DNA of 5,375 bases from Fervidifonticultor_A tertius (GCA_031459235.1 JAVKIY010000105.1:1-5375); one strand, 5' to 3'. Positions 1-5,375 are shown, counted from the stretch's first letter. Numbers and translations are program-made. Notes: generated from the letters alone by a model not told the origin.

Positions 1-237
1 GAACGCCGCCCGCACGTGGCGGGCGCGCAGCGCGGGCTTGGTGGTCGGCGGGGCGTCCACGGGCACGAGCAGCGCGCCGGCGGCGGAGGCGTCCGCGGCG
101 GGGAGGCGCCGCGCGTCCGCGACCATGACGAGGGCGCGCGGATGCGCGCGATCGAGGTCGGTGATCTCGACGACCTCCAGGTCGCCCGGGCCCGCAAGCG
201 CGGCCCCGGCCCGCTCCGCGAGGTCGGCGAGCTTCAT
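1..237 (-). CDS. lpxD: LpxD N-terminus, UDP-3-O-acylglucosamine N-acyltransferase (partial, runs off the left edge)
   Basis: LpxD transfers a 3-hydroxyacyl chain from acyl carrier protein to the 2-amino group of UDP-3-O-acylglucosamine, the third step of lipid A synthesis, in the cytoplasm. Seen: an ATG at 237-235 opens a frame of 79 codons that reaches base 1 without a stop. It begins MKLADLAERAGAALAG, followed by a DLEVVEITDLDRA stretch and an alanine-rich segment ending in LLVPVDAPP. This pattern (short helix, then a beta-strand after G-D, then a segment ending in a hydrophobic strand before P-x-A-P) matches the uridine-binding N-terminal domain of LpxD. The left-handed beta-helix with the catalytic histidine lies outside the window. 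The start is 13 nt after the stop of the preceding Skp-like gene. The spacer is C-rich with no recognisable Shine-Dalgarno, so coupling to the upstream gene is likely. The typical SFLAN-type motif is poorly kept, so the name rests partly on its place after bamA and skp. Confidence 0.78.
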   Translation of the reverse strand, partial: MKLADLAERAGAALAGPGDLEVVEITDLDRAHPRALVMVADARRLPAADASAAGALLVPVDAPPTTKPALRARHVRAAF

Positions 238-250
238 GGGTGGTGGCGGC

Positions 251-685
251 CTACTTCAGCCGGTCGATGACGTCCTGCGTGATGTCCACCGTGGCGCCCG
301 GCCGGCTGTAGACCACCGGACCCTTGACCAGGACGCCGCGCAGGCGCTTCTCCCGAACCACGTGCTGGATCGCCTCGCGGACCTCGCGGTTGAGCGTCTC
401 CTGGAGCTCGGCGCGCAGCCCCTGGAGCTCGCGCATGTACTGCACGCGGCGGGCCTCCAGGTCCTCGCGGGAGAGCTGGGTAACGAGGAGCTGGAGATCC
501 GCGGTCATCGCGCGCTCGCGGTCGTCGAGCTCTTTCTGGTAGCGCAGGGCCTTGGCGCTCTCGGTCAGGAGCCGCTGGCTGTCCACCAGCCCGACCTGCC
601 CGCCCAGGCATCCCGTCGCCGCCACGGCGACGGCCAGGACCACCGCCGCCGTGCTCAGTCGCGTCCACGTGCGCATGCGTGCCAT
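251..685 (-). CDS. Short OmpH/Skp-family lipoprotein (third Skp-like gene)
   Basis: A 144-residue exported protein of the OmpH/Skp periplasmic chaperone family; Skp proteins form trimers whose helical arms hold unfolded outer-membrane proteins. Seen: N-terminus with three arginines, hydrophobic run to about residue 23, then A-T-G-C with Cys26, a plausible but not ideal lipobox (Ala rather than Leu at -3). The family N-terminal strand follows at once (QVGLVDSQRLL, 30-40). Residues about 45-113 are charged heptad-like helix, and the C-terminal strands end in DITQDVIDRLK, shared with the two upstream Skp-like genes. Length is near normal for Skp (about 140-160 with signal). The ATG at 685 lies 9 nt after the previous stop. 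A second in-frame ATG at 676-674 (residue 4) has GGTGG placed 9 nt upstream and may be the real start. No Asp at +2, so under the E. coli Lol rule it would go to the outer membrane (inference). Family call is solid; lipidation is a prediction. Confidence 0.85.
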   Translation of the reverse strand: MARMRTWTRLSTAAVVLAVAVAATGCLGGQVGLVDSQRLLTESAKALRYQKELDDRERAMTADLQLLVTQLSREDLEARRVQYMRELQGLRAELQETLNREVREAIQHVVREKRLRGVLVKGPVVYSRPGATVDITQDVIDRLK

Positions 686-694
686 CCACCGGTC

Positions 695-1825
695 CTAGGG
701 TCGCTTGAGTCTTGCGATCACGTCCTGCGTCAGGTCCATGGTTCCCAGGGCCGCGACCGCGTGTGTGATCACGACGTCCACGCCGCGCGCCTGCGCCGCC
801 GCGGCGACCTCGATCTTGACCTCCGCCAGGATGCTGTCCTGGAGGCGCAGCCGCTGGCCGGCGAGCTCCTCGATCTCGGCGCGCAGCCGCCCGGCCTCGG
901 CCCCCACCTGCCGGAGGTAGCGCTCGTGGGCCGCCCGGAGCTGTCCCTGCGCGCCCTGCACCACGATCTGCTGGCGTGCCTCCATGGTCGCGCGCAACGC
1001 CTGCTCGCGCTGCTTCACCGCCGCGGTGAACTCGGCCTCGACCTCGCTTCGCTTGGCCTCGAGCTGCTTTTTACCCTCGTCCTCCAGGGCGGCGACCAGC
1101 GCCTTGATGGTCGCCTCGGCCTCGGCGGTTCGAGCCTCCTGGAAGGTCTGGAGCTGCTTCTCGAGCTCCTGCGCGCGGACGCGAATCCGCTCGTCGCGCT
1201 CGCGCGTGATGCGCTCGGCCTCGGCCGAGACCCGCCGCGCCTCCTCCTCGCTGGGGATGCCCACGACGTCCGCCTTGACCCTCAGGTTCGCCAGCGGCAC
1301 GCGGTACTCGGCCATGACACGGAGCTCGTAACGCTCGAGATCGCGCTGCAGCTCGTCGCGCTTGGCCTCGATCGCCTTCTGGAGCTCGGCGTTGAGCTCG
1401 CGGTGCCGGTCCGCCACCCGGGCCTCCTGGTCGGCCCGCAGGTCGTTGACGAACGCGTCCAGCCGGCCCTGGAGCTGGTCGCGCAAGGTCCGCAACTCCT
1501 CTTCCAGTGTCCCCCGGAGACGGTCGGCCTCAGCCTGCAGGTTCACGCCCGCCGCCGGGGCCGGGAGGTCGGGCGGCGGCGGCGGGCTCGCCATGCGCAT
1601 CTGGAGCGCGGCAATGCGCCGGTTCAGCGCGTCGAGCTCGGGCCAGCGCCGGTGCGCCCGGACCATGGCGTCGAAGTTCACGACGCCAACCTGGTAGCGG
1701 GGCGCCGGGGAGGCCAGGGGGGTCGAGGCGGGCCTGGCCGCGGGCGCCGGCGCGCCGGCCTGCGGGCCGCACCCGGAGGCGGCGACCGCGAGCAGGAGCG
1801 CGACGAGCGCGGCGGGCCGGGGCAC
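695..1825 (-). CDS. Long coiled-coil OmpH/Skp-like lipoprotein (second Skp-like gene, 376 aa)
   Basis: An exported, probably lipid-anchored protein with the two ends of an OmpH/Skp protein and a greatly enlarged helical middle. Seen: signal segment residues 1-18, then A-S-G-C with Cys19; an Ala/Pro-rich linker (20-43); a Skp-type first strand YQVGVVNFDAM (44-54); a proline run (81-85); charged helix about 97-175; a non-helical break around YRVPLANLRVKADVVGIP (174-191); a second long charged helical region about 192-345; then strand GVDVVITHAV and the shared tail DLTQDVIARLK (364-374). At 376 residues it is over twice the length of ordinary Skp. Its mass and the central break suggest two helical modules, by internal duplication or fusion. 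The start is GTG at 1825-1823, only 1 nt after the previous stop (TAG at 1829-1827), with a modest AAGG at 1840-1837 inside the upstream gene. It may act as a longer-reach chaperone or an outer-membrane-to-periplasm spacer; function is inferred. Confidence 0.85.
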   Translation of the reverse strand: MPRPAALVALLLAVAASGCGPQAGAPAPAARPASTPLASPAPRYQVGVVNFDAMVRAHRRWPELDALNRRIAALQMRMASPPPPPDLPAPAAGVNLQAEADRLRGTLEEELRTLRDQLQGRLDAFVNDLRADQEARVADRHRELNAELQKAIEAKRDELQRDLERYELRVMAEYRVPLANLRVKADVVGIPSEEEARRVSAEAERITRERDERIRVRAQELEKQLQTFQEARTAEAEATIKALVAALEDEGKKQLEAKRSEVEAEFTAAVKQREQALRATMEARQQIVVQGAQGQLRAAHERYLRQVGAEAGRLRAEIEELAGQRLRLQDSILAEVKIEVAAAAQARGVDVVITHAVAALGTMDLTQDVIARLKRP

Positions 1826-1826
1826 G

Positions 1827-2279
1827 CTACCGGTTACCTTTGATGCGGGCGATGACGGCCTCGGTCAGGTCGGTCCCGCCGTAGAGCACGACGCTGCGAT
1901 CCAGCACCACCGTGATCCCCGCGTCCTTCGCGGACGCCTCGACCGCGGCACGGATCTCCTTGTCGAGCCCGCCCAGCAGCTCGTTCCGCTTGTCGAGAAT
2001 CTGCTGCTGGAGCTGCCGGTCGAGCTCCTGCCGCTGGAACGCGGTCATGCCCTTGCTGCGCTCCTGGAACTCGCGCTGCTTCGCCTGGAAGAACTCCTGC
2101 AGCGCGCGCTCCGAGCTCGCCTTGCGCGGGTGGCTATCCAGGGCGCGCGGCATGTCCACGTACCCGACGGTGAACGACTGCGCGAGCGCCGGCGTCCGGT
2201 TCACCAGCAGCGCCGCGGCGACCACGACGACCACGATCACGCCGGCGGCGATGATCACCTTCCGTGCATCGATGCGCAT
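1827..2279 (-). CDS. skp: OmpH/Skp-family periplasmic chaperone (first Skp-like gene)
   Basis: Likely the canonical Skp of this cluster: a periplasmic chaperone that binds unfolded beta-barrel proteins after Sec export and hands them to the BAM complex. Seen in 150 residues: basic N-terminus MRIDARK, a long very hydrophobic run 8-26 (rich in Val/Ala), then PALAQS giving a signal-peptidase site after Ala33; an uncleaved anchor is possible because the hydrophobic run is 19 residues. First strand TVGYVDMPRAL (37-47), charged and Gln-rich helices about 52-117, then strand AGITVVLDRSVVLYGG and tail DLTEAVIARIKGNR. The start at ATG 2279-2277 is preferred to an in-frame GTG at 2345-2343, because an exact AGGAGG lies 7 nt upstream and the longer form would put an arginine-rich leader before the signal peptide. 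Preceded by an 88-nt gap with a stem-loop; followed 1 nt later by the next Skp-like gene. Confidence 0.88.
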   Translation of the reverse strand: MRIDARKVIIAAGVIVVVVVAAALLVNRTPALAQSFTVGYVDMPRALDSHPRKASSERALQEFFQAKQREFQERSKGMTAFQRQELDRQLQQQILDKRNELLGGLDKEIRAAVEASAKDAGITVVLDRSVVLYGGTDLTEAVIARIKGNR

Positions 2280-2286
2280 GGGGCGC

Positions 2287-2292
2287 CCTCCT
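2287..2292 (-). promoter_or_regulatory. Strong Shine-Dalgarno of the first Skp-like gene
   Basis: The minus strand reads AGGAGG at 2292-2287, with 7 nt between it and the ATG at 2279-2277. It is the only perfect ribosome binding site seen in the window and decides the start of the 150-residue Skp-like protein over the upstream in-frame GTG at 2345. It lies clear of the stem-loop at 2366-2312, so that hairpin would not hide it. Confidence 0.85.
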
Positions 2293-2311
2293 CTGCGGGC
2301 TTCGCGTGCGC

Positions 2312-2366
2312 GGTCCGCCCGCGGCACAGGCTCATTGTATCGCACCGTGTCAACGCGGGCGGGACC
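2312..2366 (-). promoter_or_regulatory. Imperfect RNA stem-loop in the gap before the Skp-like genes
   Basis: On the minus (transcribed) strand, GGT-C-CCGCCCGCG at 2366-2354 pairs with CGCGGGCGG-ACC at 2323-2312: 12 base pairs with one bulged C at 2363. Inside it, CACGG (2349-2345) can pair with CC-T-GTG (2330-2325, one bulged T), leaving a 14-nt loop that is relatively AT-rich. It starts 1 nt after the stop codon of the 417-residue gene. There is no U-run after the right arm, so it is not a standard intrinsic terminator. It could be a partial attenuator, an RNA-processing or stability element separating the bamA-side message from the skp-lpxD side, or chance in GC-rich DNA. The pairing is seen; the role is inference. 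Confidence 0.45.
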
Positions 2367-2367
2367 C

Positions 2368-3621
2368 TCACAGATTGCTCACCAGCCGGAGCCAGACCAG
2401 GCCGCGCGACGTCCCCACCGCCTCCCACGAGAGGAACTCGTTGAGCCGGTAGGTCAGGGCGCCCTCGAGCGCGTCCCGCGCGGGGTTGTACGTCCCGCGC
2501 ACGGCGAGGTCGGGCGACAACCGGTAGATCACGAACGACTCGACCGCGCCGGCGTCCATGCTGATGGACGCACCGAGCGCGAGATGCGTGCCCACATCGA
2601 AGCGCGCGCCCACGGCCCACTGCAGACCCAGCGTCGACGGCGTGAGCGTGAGTTGGACGTAGGGCTCCAGCGAGCCGAACGCCCGGCCGACCTGGGCACG
2701 CACGTCCGCGGGCGGCGCCTGCGACCCGAAGTTGAGGCGGGCCTCCACGCGGCCGCGGTAGAGTGTCGAGTCGGCCTGGACGAGCACGAACGTGGCCTCG
2801 GCGACCTGCAGGGTGGGCCGCGCGACCACCGCGTACTGGCGCACGGGCTCGTAGGCGGCCAGCCGCGCGGCGATCAGCGCCTCCAGCTCCGCCCGCCGCG
2901 CGGCCGCGAACGCGACCGGCAACCCGCGCACCGGCTCGGCCATCGCCGCGATCTGCGGCGCGTAGGGGTCGAGCAGAATGTAGGGGATGGACGTGGACCG
3001 GAAGCGGACGCCCACACCCCGGACGATGCGGGAGTCGCGAGGGCCCACCGTCACGGTCACCCGGGGGCCCGGCGCGGCCTCCACCCGACCGGTCCCGGTG
3101 AACCCCGGCACGGCGCGCTCCACCAGCCCGGCGATCTGGCCCTCGAGGAGCGGCCCGGCCCACTCGAGTGCGCCCGCCGGCAGGTTCGCGGCCAGGCGCG
3201 CCAGCTCGGGCAGCGCGGGTTCGAGCGCGGCGCGCACCAGGGGCTCGGCGTCGGCGTGCACCGCGGCGACAGCCACCACAACGGGCACCCGTCGCAGGAC
3301 CGGATCGAGTGGCACGAGCCGCGCCGCCACCACGGTGGTGGCGCCGGCCTCGAACCCGAGCGCGGCCACGCGGTAGCCGGTCACCACGCGGTCGGTGACC
3401 TCGCGGAGGACGCCGGCGAGCGCGCCGGCCTCGCGCGCGACTAGGTCGCTGTCGCGCCCCAGCAGCAGACGGCCCGCCGCGGACTCGATCGACTGTAGGA
3501 TGCGCTGCACCACGAGCGGGTGCGGCTCGCCGCCCTCCACGGTCAGGCGGACCTCGACGCGCTGTACAGGATCGGCGGCGCGCGCCGGCGCGGCGAGCAG
3601 CAGCACCGGCATCAGCAGCAC
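2368..3621 (-). CDS. Unrecognised exported protein with beta-rich C-terminal domain, between bamA and the skp genes
   Basis: I do not recognise this family. From the GTG at 3621-3619 it has 417 residues. Seen: hydrophobic leader and A-R-A/A-D cleavage site after residue 15; residues about 19-120 alternate strands and helices (RVEVRLTVEGG, then a helix with VVQRILQSIESA, later strands around VVTGYRVAALGF and VPVVVAVAAVHA), loosely like a POTRA or ferredoxin-type fold; residues 121-180 are helical and Ala/Leu-rich; 187-275 mixed with a helix at 238-256; from about 288 to the end come eight or nine short alternating strands with turns (YRGRVEARLNFG, YVQLTLTPS, LGLQWAVGARFDV, LALGASISMD, FVIYRLSP, LAVRGTYNP, ALEGALTYRL, then GLVWLRLVSNL at the C-terminus). 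This suggests a small or partial outer-membrane beta-barrel. Context points to outer-membrane assembly, perhaps a BAM accessory. The leader lacks any positive charge with this start, so the true start is probably upstream. Confidence 0.8.
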   Translation of the reverse strand: MLLMPVLLLAAPARAADPVQRVEVRLTVEGGEPHPLVVQRILQSIESAAGRLLLGRDSDLVAREAGALAGVLREVTDRVVTGYRVAALGFEAGATTVVAARLVPLDPVLRRVPVVVAVAAVHADAEPLVRAALEPALPELARLAANLPAGALEWAGPLLEGQIAGLVERAVPGFTGTGRVEAAPGPRVTVTVGPRDSRIVRGVGVRFRSTSIPYILLDPYAPQIAAMAEPVRGLPVAFAAARRAELEALIAARLAAYEPVRQYAVVARPTLQVAEATFVLVQADSTLYRGRVEARLNFGSQAPPADVRAQVGRAFGSLEPYVQLTLTPSTLGLQWAVGARFDVGTHLALGASISMDAGAVESFVIYRLSPDLAVRGTYNPARDALEGALTYRLNEFLSWEAVGTSRGLVWLRLVSNL

Positions 3622-3669
3622 GAGCCACCGGCCGGCCCGGCGGGGACGCGACGCGACCGCGCGCCTCAG
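3622..3669 (-). other. Probable missing N-terminus of the unrecognised exported protein (CTG start overlapping the bamA stop)
   Basis: The 44 nt between the bamA stop and the GTG at 3621 stay open in the frame of the downstream gene. Read upstream they encode an arginine-rich stretch (RRAVASRPRRAGRWL) joined directly to the hydrophobic leader, which together make a normal Sec signal peptide with a basic n-region. No ATG, GTG or TTG exists in this frame between 3622 and 3669. The only start-like codon is CTG at 3669-3667, which overlaps the bamA TGA in the form CTGA, the same geometry as the common ATGA coupling. Either a rare CTG start, translational coupling, or a base error that turned ATG into CTG would explain it. 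No clear Shine-Dalgarno is seen (only GGA about 8 nt upstream). Confidence 0.5.
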
Positions 3670-5375
3670 AACGGTTGTCCGATGGTCAGCCAGGTCTGGG
3701 ACCCTCGCGACCCGATCGCGTAGTCCACGCGAACCGCGCCGATCGGGGTGTTCACGGTGAAGCCCAGGCCGTACCCGGTGAGGATGTTCGTCGAGATCGG
3801 CGCCGCGCCGACATCGACGAACACGATGCCCGTGAACGCCTCGAGCTGCCGGGCGATGATCCGGAGCGGGAGGCGGTACTCCACGCTGAGCAACGCGGCG
3901 CTCGCGCCGCGGGCGAAGCCGCCGGAGTACGCGCGCAGCGTCGTCGGGCCGCCCAGGACGTACTGCTCCTGGAGCGGCACGGTGCCGTGGCTCACCCCGA
4001 GCAGCCCGCGGGCAACGTAGACCCCGGACCCGCCCGGGAAGTACCTGGTGTAGTCGGCGGTGTACTTGCCGAACCCGAAGTTACCGCCGAGCGCCGGGAT
4101 ACCGAACTCCACCGTCAGGCTGAGCCGGTCGCCGCGCGTGGGGCTGATGGTGCTGTCGCGCCGGTCGCGCAGCCCGGCGAGCGAGAGCGCGACGACGCGC
4201 CCGGGAGAGAACAGCGTCGGCAGTGGCTTGGGGCACAGCGGCGAGTTGGGATCAGCGCAGTTCGGATCGTTGGGGTCAAGCGGGAGCGCGCCGATCAGCG
4301 CGCGCTCGGAGCGGAAGCGCAGCGTCAGCGTCGTCTGGGGGTCGACCGGGCGCGCGAGCGCGATCACGCTCCCCAGGCGGTCGAGCGAGAAGCGCGAGGA
4401 AATCTGGGCCGTGACCGCGTTGTACTCGCTCTCGATCGTGGTCGACTGGTACAGCGCCACCTCCAGCGAGGTCTCGCGCGCGTCGAGCCGCGGCTCGCGG
4501 AAGCTGAGCAGGAAGTTGCTCGTGATCGGCCCCTGGGTCGTAGCCGCGCCGGTCGGCGTGGTGAACCCGCGCTCGTAGCGCACGGTGACCTGCTGGTAGC
4601 GGCCCTGCCAGTTCTTCTCGCTGTACTCGATGAGCCCGACGATCCCGGTCAGGTCGCTGTAGCCGACGCCGAACCGCGCCTGCTGCGTGCTCTGCTCTTT
4701 GATCTCGATCTCGATGATCACCTGGTCGGGGCTCGACCCCGGCAGCGGGCGCGCCTGCACGTTCTCGAACAGCTCGAGCCGCACAAGCCGCTGCAGGTAC
4801 TCGTTGAGTGGGTTGACGTTGAAGATGTCACCGGGCTGGAAGGTGCGGTAGCGGTCGAGCACGTACTGCCGCGTCTTGACGCGGCCCTTGTACTCGATCG
4901 CCTCGATCCGGCCCTCCGCGATGCGCAGACGGAGCCGAGTGACGCCGTTGGCGACGATCCCGGCGTCGGCGACGCGCGCCAGCACGTACCCGCGCTCCTC
5001 ATAGAGACGCTCCACCGCCCGTGCGCCATCCCGGAGCTTGATGATGTTGAGGACCTGCCCGGTCGGCACGTCAAGCGCGCGGACGATCTCCGGCGTGGGG
5101 ACGCGCGTATTTCCCTCCACCACGATCTCGTTGACGACCGGGTTCTCCACCACCAGGAAGGCGACGCGCACGCCCTCGCGCAGGGGCTCGACGCGGACGT
5201 TGGCATCGGCGAACCACCCGGTCGCGACGATCGCGGCGACGTCGGCGCGCAGGCGCTCGTCGGAGAGCAGCTCGCCCGCTCGCACGCCGATGGAGTCGCG
5301 CACCACGGACTCGGGCACGTGCTCGAGGCCCCGCACGACCACCTCGACGATGGTGGGCGGTGGCCCGGGGGTCGG
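3666..5375 (-). CDS. bamA: BamA, outer-membrane protein assembly factor of the Omp85 family (partial, 5' end outside the window)
   Basis: BamA is the core of the BAM machine that folds beta-barrel proteins into the outer membrane. The frame is open to the right edge (569 codons visible), so the GTG at 5342 is internal. Seen, numbering from the edge: proline-rich start (PTPGPPP, 1-7); POTRA domain 8-78 (TIVEVVVRGLEHVP start); second POTRA 80-156 (NEIVVEGNTRVPTPEI, LYEERGYVLARV); third POTRA about 157-227 (IEAIEYKGRVKTRQYVLDR, RLELFENVQARP); then the 16-strand-type barrel 228-569, with FREPRL (292-297), the RDSTISPTRGDRL segment and a final phenylalanine in TWLTIGQPF, as expected for a beta-signal. 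The usual loop-6 (V/I)RG(F/Y) motif reads LRAY (480-483): the Arg is kept and the Gly is Ala. A probable outside loop holds two cysteines, C373 and C381, among DPN repeats. It is followed by the exported beta-rich gene, the skp-like genes and lpxD. Family call very secure. Confidence 0.95.
   Translation of the reverse strand, partial: PTPGPPPTIVEVVVRGLEHVPESVVRDSIGVRAGELLSDERLRADVAAIVATGWFADANVRVEPLREGVRVAFLVVENPVVNEIVVEGNTRVPTPEIVRALDVPTGQVLNIIKLRDGARAVERLYEERGYVLARVADAGIVANGVTRLRLRIAEGRIEAIEYKGRVKTRQYVLDRYRTFQPGDIFNVNPLNEYLQRLVRLELFENVQARPLPGSSPDQVIIEIEIKEQSTQQARFGVGYSDLTGIVGLIEYSEKNWQGRYQQVTVRYERGFTTPTGAATTQGPITSNFLLSFREPRLDARETSLEVALYQSTTIESEYNAVTAQISSRFSLDRLGSVIALARPVDPQTTLTLRFRSERALIGALPLDPNDPNCADPNSPLCPKPLPTLFSPGRVVALSLAGLRDRRDSTISPTRGDRLSLTVEFGIPALGGNFGFGKYTADYTRYFPGGSGVYVARGLLGVSHGTVPLQEQYVLGGPTTLRAYSGGFARGASAALLSVEYRLPLRIIARQLEAFTGIVFVDVGAAPISTNILTGYGLGFTVNTPIGAVRVDYAIGSRGSQTWLTIGQPF

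Noticed and set aside
38..1843. Long plus-strand open frame of 601 codons opposite lpxD and the Skp-like genes 2 and 3
   Set aside because: It spans several real minus-strand genes and their gaps, has low-complexity Arg/Ala/Gly/Leu composition and no recognisable domain. It is a mirror frame produced by strong third-position GC bias.
2267..2276. Ten-base palindrome GCATCGATGC near the start of the first Skp-like gene
   Set aside because: Short, inside the coding start and explained by its Arg-Ile-Asp-Ala codons; expected by chance at this length.
2334..2353. Promoter-like hexamers TTGACA (2353-2348) and TACAAT (2339-2334) upstream of the first Skp-like gene
   Set aside because: Each looks like a consensus sigma-70 box, but they are only 8 nt apart instead of about 17 and neither has a partner at proper distance. 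They lie in the inner part and loop of the stem-loop. A promoter here is possible but not supported.
2312..2366. Intrinsic terminator between the exported protein gene and the Skp-like genes
   Set aside because: The stem is strong but no U-run follows the right arm, and the downstream genes show no proper promoter, so a full terminator would silence them. It is kept only as a stem-loop of unknown role.
3325..3343. 19-nt palindrome with 9-bp arms (CGCCACCAC-G-GTGGTGGCG)
   Set aside because: It lies inside the exported protein gene and is explained by GC-rich codons for Ala-Thr-Thr-Val-Val-Ala; no neighbouring copy or regulatory context.
1912..3444. Plus-strand open frame of 510 codons
   Set aside because: It runs antisense across the first Skp-like gene, the intergenic gap and most of the exported protein, all of which have clear signal peptides and domain patterns. 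The product is compositionally biased with no motif.
2255..3628. Minus-strand 457-codon frame overlapping the unrecognised exported protein
   Set aside because: It is an Arg/Gly/Ala-rich frame-shifted reading of the same DNA. The competing frame has a signal peptide, hydrophobic periodicity and beta-strands, so it is the coding one.

Overview
The window is a single minus-strand gene cluster from an LPS-making (diderm) bacterium with very GC-rich DNA, by eye close to 70%. Read in the direction of transcription (right to left) the order is: bamA (5' end outside the window), an unrecognised exported protein of about 417 residues with a beta-rich C-terminus, three consecutive OmpH/Skp-family chaperone-like genes (150, 376 and 144 residues), and the first 79 codons of lpxD. 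This is an expanded version of the widespread bamA-skp-lpxD envelope cluster. I cannot name the organism. High GC, a bamA fragment with three visible POTRA domains and a bamA-skp-lpxD core would fit Rokubacteria/Methylomirabilota-like or deltaproteobacterial-type lineages, but that is inference only.

Layout: 5375-3666 bamA (partial); 3665-3622 a short stretch that is probably the true N-terminus of the next gene; 3621-2368 the exported beta-rich protein; 2367-2280 the only real intergenic gap (88 nt), holding a 55-nt imperfect stem-loop and a textbook Shine-Dalgarno; 2279-1827 skp-like gene 1; 1825-695 long coiled-coil lipoprotein, skp-like gene 2; 685-251 short lipoprotein, skp-like gene 3; 237-1 lpxD (partial). 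The gaps between the last four genes are 1, 9 and 13 nt, so they are almost certainly cotranscribed and probably translationally coupled. No RNA genes, mobile elements, CRISPR arrays or long repeats were seen.

How the parts fit: BamA inserts beta-barrel proteins into the outer membrane, Skp-type trimers carry unfolded barrel proteins across the periplasm, and LpxD makes the diacylated precursor of lipid A that fills the outer leaflet. The unusual parts are the three different Skp-like proteins in a row, two of them with lipobox-type signal peptides and one more than twice normal Skp length, and the unnamed beta-rich protein between bamA and the skp genes. Together they look like a lineage-specific elaboration of the outer-membrane assembly pathway, possibly with membrane-tethered chaperones or envelope spacers. 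The system as a whole is known biology; its expansion here is the part worth a second look.
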